Shown: piece by piece, positions 36,494-41,846 of the stretch
Position numbering within the stretch: position 1 is the first letter of the stretch
Layout of the letters: each line of letters opens with the position of its first letter
From: Streptomyces palmae
Lineage (GTDB): Bacteria > Actinomycetota > Actinomycetes > Streptomycetales > Streptomycetaceae
DNA length: 41,846 nucleotides
Direction: 5' to 3'
Assembly: GCF_004684805.1 (NCBI RefSeq)
Contig: NZ_SRID01000016.1
Coordinates: forward strand, 1-41,846
The notes under the pieces: model-generated
Databases searched by the model: none
What the model saw: only the letters and a program-made list of their open reading frames with translations
Told to the model about the DNA's origin: nothing
Position numbers and translations under genes: made by a program

Positions 36494-37192
36494 TCACTTG
36501 GCGGTGTCATCGGTCGAGCCCGGCCGGGTCGTACCCCGGCGCCGGGGCAGACCGCCCGTCTCTTCGGACCGGTCCCGTCTCCCGGCCGCGGGCCGAGGGG
36601 TCTCCGGTGCGGCGGGCCCGCTGCGCTGGTCGCGCCCGGCCCGCTCGCTCTCGATCAGCTCGTTCAGCCAGCGGACCTCGCGCTCCACTGACTCCACGCC
36701 ATGCCGCTGCAGCTCGAGGGTGTAGCTGTCGAGCCGCTCCCGGCTGCGGGCCAAGGAGGCGCGCATCTTCTCCAGGCGCTCCTCCAGGCGGCTGCGCCGC
36801 CCCTCGAGCACCCGCACCCGCACCTCGCGCGAGGTCTGGCCGAAGAAGGCGAAGCGAACACCGAAGTGCTCGTCCTCCCACGCCTCCGGGCCGGTGTGGG
36901 CGAGCAGTTCCTCGAAACGCTCCTTGCCCTGCGCGGTCAGCCGGTAGACGATCTTCGCCCGGCGGCCGGCCAGCGTAGCCGCTCGCGCGTCCTCCGGCGC
37001 ACTCCCCGGCTCCTCGACCAGCCAGCCGTTCGCGACCAGCGCCTTGAGGCAGGGGTAGAGGCTGCCGTAGCTGAAAGCACGGAAGACGCCGAGCGAGGTG
37101 TTCAGACGTTTCCGCAGCTCATAGCCGTGCATGGGGGACTCGCGCAGCAGTCCGAGGACGGCGAACTCCAGGATTCCGGAACGCCTGGTCAT
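36494..37192 (-). CDS. PadR family transcriptional regulator
   Basis: A 232-aa regulator. The winged-helix domain (about 5-80) begins [20 protein letters not shown], the classic PadR N-terminus, with [20 protein letters not shown] as the recognition part. The C-terminal half is a long charged coiled-coil region (about 110-185) for dimerisation, then a disordered Arg/Pro tail. ATG at 37192 has GGAGG 6 nt upstream. It is 49 nt upstream of ino1 and may control it. A 9+3+9 palindrome lies 40 nt upstream of its start. Confidence 0.93.
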   Translation of the reverse strand: MTRRSGILEFAVLGLLRESPMHGYELRKRLNTSLGVFRAFSYGSLYPCLKALVANGWLVEEPGSAPEDARAATLAGRRAKIVYRLTAQGKERFEELLAHTGPEAWEDEHFGVRFAFFGQTSREVRVRVLEGRRSRLEERLEKMRASLARSRERLDSYTLELQRHGVESVEREVRWLNELIESERAGRDQRSGPAAPETPRPAAGRRDRSEETGGLPRRRGTTRPGSTDDTAK

Positions 37193-37231
37193 CCTCCGCC
37201 TCCCCGCTGTCCGTGTTCCTTATGGCGAGCT

Positions 37232-37252
37232 GATGTATCGCCTCGATACATC
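37232..37252. promoter_or_regulatory. palindromic operator upstream of padR
   Basis: GATGTATCG-CCT-CGATACATC is a perfect 9-bp inverted repeat with a 3-nt spacer, 40 nt upstream of the padR start. PadR proteins bind palindromes with ATGT...ACAT ends; here these ends are 11 bases apart rather than the 8 of B. subtilis PadR. The likely role is autorepression of padR and with it ino1. Confidence 0.75.
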
Positions 37253-37549
37253 CCGACGATAGAGCGGCCCACCCTCTGGTACAAGAGGGGCCATGGTGAA
37301 CGGCGTCACATCAGGGATTCGTTGAAGTCAACCTGTGCGGTTTGGAGTGAAGATGGTCGGTGGGCGCGTTTTGACCGTGCGTACTCTGTTCGCCATGCAG
37401 ACCACTGGGAACCGCGCGACGCCACTGGGCGTCTCCGTCGTGGATGCAGTGCGCCCGAACGCGGCCAGTCGGTCGGCGCGCACATCGGGGGGACCGCATG
37501 CCACCTGCCGCTTCCAGGCGATTGAGCCTGCCCGAGGAGTAGTCGTTCC
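37253..37549. other. padR-PBP divergent intergenic region
   Basis: It should hold the promoter of the PBP gene and part of the padR promoter. TTGACC (about 37371-37376) and TACTCT (about 37382) are too close to form one promoter. A small open frame (ATG at 37395, 52 codons) ends in an ATGA overlap with the PBP start, but its codon use is weak. Confidence 0.4.
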
Positions 37550-40198
37550 ATGAGCGAGCACCGTCGCAAGCCGCCGCAGCCGCAAGGCGGCGGACGAGCA
37601 GCGGCCCGTCGCGCTGCCCAGCAGTCATCGGGCCACCGCGCAGCACCGCCGCCCAGTGGCCAGGGGGCCCAGGCCGAACCGCCCGGTGAGGCGGCACGTC
37701 CGCATGGCGGCCGGGCCGAGGCCCGGCGCGCCGCCCAGCGCGGTGGCCGCCGCAGGGCGGCGGACCCGGCCGGTGCCGGCCATGCCTCCGGCGCCCCGGA
37801 AGGCGGGCGGCGCGGGCGCGGCGGCAAGAACCGCCCGCCGGGCAAGAAGCGCTTCATCGACTACCCGCGCCGGGGCAAGACGGGCTTCAAGCGCTGGGTG
37901 CCGTCCTGGAAGCTGGTCACCGGCACCTTCCTGTCCTTCGTGGGACTGCTGGTCGCCGCGGCGGGCATCGGCCTGATGCTGGTGCAGGTGCCCGACCCGG
38001 CGGCGGCGGCCGAGTCGCAGAAGAACGTCTACTACTGGGCGGACGGCCGGCAGATGGTGGTCTCCGGTGGCGGTGACTACAACCGCCAGATCGTGCCGCT
38101 CAGCAAGATTCCCAAGTCCATGCAGAGCGCGGTGATCGCCGCGGAGAACGCCAGCTTCTACAGCGACTCCGGCGTCGACCCGATGGGTATCGCCCGCGCG
38201 GTGGTCAACATGGCCAAGGGCGGTGCCACCCAGAGTGGCTCGACCATCACCCAGCAGTATGTGAAGAACACCTACCTGGGCCAGGAGCAGACCCTCAAGC
38301 GCAAGGTCACCGAGCTCTTCATCTCGGTCAAGGTCGGCTGGACCCAGGACAAGGACGACATCCTGGCCGGCTATCTGAACACCGCGTTCTACGGGCGCGG
38401 CGCCTACGGCATCCAGGCCGCCTCCCGCGCGTACTACGGCAAGGACAGCGAGGAGCTGAACCCCAGCGAGAGCGCCTTCCTGGCCGCGACGCTCAACGGC
38501 CCCAACCTCTACGACCCGGCCGGCGGCATCGGCAGGATCGCGACCAAGAAGCTCAACACCGAGCGGGCCACCAACCGCTGGAAGTGGATCCTCAAGCGCG
38601 AGGTCGAGACCGGCCACATGACCGAGGCCGACCGCGCCAAGTGGGTGGACAAGGGCTTCCCGCGCCCCGAGCCGCCGCGGCCGGCGACCAACAAGGGCGG
38701 CCAGATCGGCTACCTCACCGACCTCGCCGACCAGTACATCATCGAGCACACCAACATCAGCAAGGCTCAGCTGGACAAGGGCGGCTACCAGATCCACACC
38801 ACCTTCGAGCGCGACAAGGTCAACAAGCTCAAGACCGCCGTGGAGAAGGTCTCCAAGGAGAACATCAACCCCAAGCTGCGGCCCAGGACGGACAAGTACG
38901 TCCAGTTCGGTGGCGCCTCGGTGGAGCCCGGCACCGGCAAGATCGTCGCGATCTACGGCGGCAAGAACGCCCTGGAACACTGGCACAGCAACGCCATCTA
39001 CACCGGTGCCCAGGTGGGCTCGACCTTCAAGCCCTTCGTGCTGGCCGCCGCGATGCGGGACGGGGTCAGGGACCCCAAGCTCGGCCCCGAGCAGCCGCTC
39101 TCCGCGCGCACCAAGGTCTCACCGACCAGCGTCTACAACGGCGACAACAAGGTGACCCTGCTCAACTACGACAAGACCGTCTGGCACGACGAGAAGGGCC
39201 GGGAGTGGCACCAGGCCAACGATGACAACGGGGAGTACGGACCCGTCGACCTGCGCACGGCCATGGAGCACTCGGTCAACACGGCCTATATGCAGCTGGG
39301 CATGGACGTGGGCGTCGACAAGGTCAGGCAGGCGGCCAAGGACGCCGGCATGGACGAGAAGGAGTTCACCTCGCTGACCCCGACCTTCTCCCTGGGCACC
39401 TCGGCCCCCAGCGCCATCAACCTGGCCAACGCCTACGCCACCTTCGCGGCCCGCGGCCAGCAGGTGGACCCGTACTCGGTGGAGACCATCGAGCACAACG
39501 GCGTGGAGACCTGGAGCCACGACGAGGTGAAGAAGGAGGAGCAGGCCTTCGACACCAACGTCGCGGACAACGTCACCGACGTGCTGCAGTCGGTGGTGGA
39601 GAACGGCACCGGCAAGAACGCCCGGATCGGCCGCCCGGCGGCGGGCAAGACCGGCACCACCGACGACAACAAGTCCGCCTGGTTCGCCGGCTACACCCCG
39701 CAGCTGTCCACCGCGATCGGCATGTGGCGGATGGACGACCAGGCCGAGGTCCAGAGCTTCCTGCCGATGTACGGCGTGGGCGGCCAGGACAAGATCCACG
39801 GTGCCTCGTTCCCGTCCGAGATCTGGGCCGACTACATGCGTGAGGCCATGGACGGCGTCCCGGTGAAGCAGTTCCCGGAGCCGGGCCCGATCGGCGACAA
39901 GATCTACGGTGACGGCGCCAGCCCGGATCCGACCACCCAGGCGCCGACCCAGAGCCCGTCCACCGAGGAGCCCTCCGAGGAGCCGTCCAAGGAGCCGACC
40001 GAGGACCCGACCACCAAGAAGCCGACGGAGGACCCCTCGCCCACCGACAGCTGCGGCCCGCTCGACCCGCTGTGCGGCGACAACGGGAACGGTGGCCCCG
40101 GCGGACGACCAGGCGGGCCCGGCGGCAAACCCACGTCGCCCACCACCGACCCGACGGACGGCGATTCGGGCGCCTTCTTCGGCGGACCACCGGACTAG
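37550..40198 (+). CDS. bifunctional penicillin-binding protein (class A), transglycosylase-transpeptidase
   Basis: An 882-aa peptidoglycan synthase. Residues 1-118 are a basic, disordered cytoplasmic tail; the membrane helix is about 121-146. The GT51 glycosyltransferase domain (about 165-350) has AVIAAENASFYSDSGVD with catalytic Glu199, then GSTITQQYVKNTYL and RKVTELFISVKV. The transpeptidase domain has STFK (S491-K494), SVN (575-577) and KTG (700-702). The C-terminus (about 790-882) is a Pro/Thr/Glu/Ser-rich tail with EEPSEEPSKEPTEDPTTKKP-type repeats and then Gly/Pro runs, outside the cell. ATG at 37550 with GAGGAG about 10 nt upstream. It builds glycan strands from the lipid II flipped by MurJ. 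Confidence 0.96.
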   Translation: MSEHRRKPPQPQGGGRAAARRAAQQSSGHRAAPPPSGQGAQAEPPGEAARPHGGRAEARRAAQRGGRRRAADPAGAGHASGAPEGGRRGRGGKNRPPGKKRFIDYPRRGKTGFKRWVPSWKLVTGTFLSFVGLLVAAAGIGLMLVQVPDPAAAAESQKNVYYWADGRQMVVSGGGDYNRQIVPLSKIPKSMQSAVIAAENASFYSDSGVDPMGIARAVVNMAKGGATQSGSTITQQYVKNTYLGQEQTLKRKVTELFISVKVGWTQDKDDILAGYLNTAFYGRGAYGIQAASRAYYGKDSEELNPSESAFLAATLNGPNLYDPAGGIGRIATKKLNTERATNRWKWILKREVETGHMTEADRAKWVDKGFPRPEPPRPATNKGGQIGYLTDLADQYIIEHTNISKAQLDKGGYQIHTTFERDKVNKLKTAVEKVSKENINPKLRPRTDKYVQFGGASVEPGTGKIVAIYGGKNALEHWHSNAIYTGAQVGSTFKPFVLAAAMRDGVRDPKLGPEQPLSARTKVSPTSVYNGDNKVTLLNYDKTVWHDEKGREWHQANDDNGEYGPVDLRTAMEHSVNTAYMQLGMDVGVDKVRQAAKDAGMDEKEFTSLTPTFSLGTSAPSAINLANAYATFAARGQQVDPYSVETIEHNGVETWSHDEVKKEEQAFDTNVADNVTDVLQSVVENGTGKNARIGRPAAGKTGTTDDNKSAWFAGYTPQLSTAIGMWRMDDQAEVQSFLPMYGVGGQDKIHGASFPSEIWADYMREAMDGVPVKQFPEPGPIGDKIYGDGASPDPTTQAPTQSPSTEEPSEEPSKEPTEDPTTKKPTEDPSPTDSCGPLDPLCGDNGNGGPGGRPGGPGGKPTSPTTDPTDGDSGAFFGGPPD

Positions 40199-40223
40199 CT
40201 TCTACCCCCGCCCCAGCACCACC

Positions 40224-40262
40224 CGCGGCCACGCGGAGCGCACCCCGCTCCGCGTGGCCGCG
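40224..40262 (+). terminator. terminator after the PBP gene
   Basis: A perfect 17-bp inverted repeat (40224-40240 with 40246-40262) with a 5-nt loop begins 25 nt past the PBP stop. It separates the PBP gene from the downstream glycosyltransferase gene, although the gap to the next start is only about 85 nt. Confidence 0.83.
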
Positions 40263-40346
40263 GCCGTTCCTCCGGCCGGCCGCCCGCCCCGCCGTGTCGG
40301 GCGCCTCCGGGCCCCCCGCGGCGGCGGGTACGGCAGGATGGCCCGC

Positions 40347-41846
40347 ATGAGGAGCTCGGACGACGATGACCTGCCGGTGCGGCCGACCGTCGAGGACGAG
40401 GTCGCGGCGGCCGGCAGCGAGGTGATCGGTGGGCCGATGGGCCGTCGCGCGCTGTCCGGGACGAGCTGGTGGACGCCGGTGCGGGTGGTGGTCCTGGCGG
40501 CCATCGTGATGTTCGCGCTCGGCATGGCCCAGAAGGTGTCCTGCTACAACGGCGCCTGGTTCCAGGGGTCCGGCAGCCAGTACGTCCACGCCTGCTACTC
40601 CGACATCCCGCACCTGTACGGCAGCCGGGGCTTCGCCGACGGCCTCGTCCCGTACTTCGACCGCATCCCGGACAAGGACTCGGGCGGCATAGGGTATTTG
40701 GAGTATCCGGTGCTCACCGGGCTCTTCATGGAGGTCGCCTCCTGGATGACGCCCGGCGGCGGCATCGAGCACCGCTCCCAGACCTACTGGTTGGTCAACT
40801 CGGGCATGCTGATGGTCTGCGCCGCCGCCCTGGCCTACTGCACGGTGCGCATCCACCGCAACCGCCCCTGGGACGGCATGCTGGTCGCCCTCGCACCGGC
40901 GTTCGCGCTCACCGCGACCATCAACTGGGACCTGTTCGCCGCGGCCCTCGCCTCGGCCGGCCTGCTGCTGTGGTCACGCCACCGCCCACTGCCCGCCGGG
41001 ATCCTGATCGGCCTGGCCACCGCCGCCAAGTTCTACCCGCTGCTGCTGCTCATCCCGCTGTTCCTGCTGTGCCTGCGGGCCGGGCGGCTGCGGGACTTCG
41101 CCACCGCGGCGGTCGGAGCGGCGGGCGCCTGGCTGCTGGTGAACGTCCCGGTGATGTTCACCACCGGCGGCGGGCTGCACCTGCGCGAGGGCTGGGCGAA
41201 GTTCTACACCTTCAGCCAGGAACGCCCGGTGGACCTCGGCTCGGTGTGGCTGATCATCTCCCAGCGCACCGGCGACCCGATCGAGGACGCCAACACCTAC
41301 GTCGCCGTGCTGCTGGCCCTGGCCTGCGCCGGGATCGCCGCGCTCGCCCTGTGCGCCCCGCGCCGCCCCCGCCTGTCCCAGCTGGCCTTCCTGGTGGTCG
41401 CCGCGTTCGTGCTCACCAACAAGGTGTACTCGCCGCAGTACGTGCTCTGGCTGGTGCCGCTGGCCGCCCTGGCCCGCCCCCGCTGGCGCGACTTCCTGAT
41501 CTGGCAGTCCGCCGAAGTGGTCTACTACGTCGCCGTCTGGATGCACCTGGCGTACAACAGCAGCGGTGACGCCCACCGCGGGCTGCCCCCGGAGGGCTAC
41601 CAGCTGGCCATCGCCGTGCACGTGCTGGCCACCCTGTACCTGGTGGCGCTGGTGGTGCGGGACGTACTGCGGCCGGAACGGGACCTGGTGCGCAAGGACG
41701 GCTCGGACGACCCCTCGGGCGGCGTGCTGGACCGAGCGCCGGACGTGTTCGTACTGGGCCGGGCCCGGGAGTACCAGGCGGCCGGCGCGCCGGCGGCGCC
41801 GTACCCGGGTCCGGCGGTGGCCCTGGCTCTTATACCCATCTCCGCG
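40347..41846 (+). CDS. GT87/DUF2029-like polytopic membrane glycosyltransferase, 3' end missing
   Basis: The frame is open from ATG at 40347 (or 40338, in frame) to the window edge. After a charged N-terminus (about 1-40) come many membrane helices: ALLPRAPA-like hydrophobic blocks around VRVVVLAAIVMFALGMA, MLMVCAAALAYCTVRI, MLVALAPAFALTATINWDLF, PAGILIGLATAAKFYPLLLL, and VAVLLALACAGIAALALCA. The pattern D-L-F after ATINW and the FYPLLLLIPLFLL stretch fit the alpha-mannosyltransferase/GT87 (DUF2029) family, which uses polyprenyl-phosphate sugars. The substrate is unknown. The last 24 bases look like sequencing adapter, so the natural sequence probably ends near 41822. Confidence 0.8.
   Translation, partial: MRSSDDDDLPVRPTVEDEVAAAGSEVIGGPMGRRALSGTSWWTPVRVVVLAAIVMFALGMAQKVSCYNGAWFQGSGSQYVHACYSDIPHLYGSRGFADGLVPYFDRIPDKDSGGIGYLEYPVLTGLFMEVASWMTPGGGIEHRSQTYWLVNSGMLMVCAAALAYCTVRIHRNRPWDGMLVALAPAFALTATINWDLFAAALASAGLLLWSRHRPLPAGILIGLATAAKFYPLLLLIPLFLLCLRAGRLRDFATAAVGAAGAWLLVNVPVMFTTGGGLHLREGWAKFYTFSQERPVDLGSVWLIISQRTGDPIEDANTYVAVLLALACAGIAALALCAPRRPRLSQLAFLVVAAFVLTNKVYSPQYVLWLVPLAALARPRWRDFLIWQSAEVVYYVAVWMHLAYNSSGDAHRGLPPEGYQLAIAVHVLATLYLVALVVRDVLRPERDLVRKDGSDDPSGGVLDRAPDVFVLGRAREYQAAGAPAAPYPGPAVALALIPISA
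41823..41846. other. probable leftover Nextera/Tn5 adapter at the sequence end
   Basis: These 24 bases match 21 of 24 positions of the Illumina Nextera mosaic-end adapter followed by its CCGAG extension. All three differences are T-to-G or A-to-C. This suggests the right edge is a contig end carrying untrimmed adapter. Confidence 0.75.

Noticed and set aside
37272-37289. Short CCCTCT/AGAGGG inverted repeat upstream of the PBP gene
   Set aside because: Only 6 bp and not next to a gene end; no reason to call it an operator or terminator.

Overview
The window is the replication-origin region of a high-GC actinobacterial chromosome, almost certainly Streptomyces or a close relative in the Streptomycetaceae. 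Codons are strongly GC-rich. The gene order follows the centre of the Streptomyces chromosome: gyrA-gyrB-dciA-recF-gnd-dnaN-oriC-dnaA-rpmH-rnpA-yidD-yidC-jag-rsmG-parA-parB, then a GNAT gene, trxA-trxB, anti-sigma, sigM, pseudokinase, murJ, DUF6049, cca, an MFS gene, ino1, padR, a class A PBP and a GT87-type membrane protein. A cluster of about twenty DnaA-box-like sequences between dnaN and dnaA, and six exact copies of the parS core, confirm the location. Calls come from reading the sequence and from family knowledge; no database search was run.

Left arm (1-12 kb, all minus strand): a cut-off secreted protein, a 44-aa DLW-39 protein, tRNA-Ile(GAT), a DUF3566 membrane protein, gyrA, gyrB, dciA (DUF721), recF, gnd and dnaN. 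These genes run leftward, away from oriC. The origin (about 11.96-12.52 kb) lies between dnaN and dnaA and holds two groups of DnaA boxes. dnaA is read toward oriC; its promoter carries two further DnaA boxes, which suggests autoregulation.

Right arm: rpmH, rnpA, yidD, yidC and jag form a rightward series for ribosome/RNase P and membrane-insertion functions, closed by a strong terminator. rsmG, parA and parB follow. Exact parS cores lie just upstream of parA, inside parB, as a pair inside the anti-sigma gene, and as a pair between cca and the MFS gene. From 22.2 to 32.2 kb a block on the minus strand reads DUF6049 -> murJ -> pseudokinase -> sigM -> anti-sigma, then trxB -> trxA. trxBA has its own sigma-R-type promoter. 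The order matches Mycobacterium tuberculosis Rv3909-Rv3914, except that MurJ and the pseudokinase are separate genes here.

Distal part: cca (plus) converges on an MFS gene, with two parS sites forming a long hairpin between them. padR and ino1 form an apparent operon with a clean 9+3+9 bp palindrome upstream of padR. A bifunctional PBP and a polytopic GT87-like gene run off the right edge. The last 24 bases match the Illumina Nextera/Tn5 mosaic-end adapter at 21 positions, so the right edge is probably a contig end with leftover adapter and the GT87 end should not be trusted.

Most of the window is conserved core chromosome. The items most worth a second look are the parS pair that doubles as a terminator-like hairpin, the parS pair inside the anti-sigma gene, the padR-ino1 operator, the freestanding pseudokinase beside murJ, and the repeat cluster next to tRNA-Ile.
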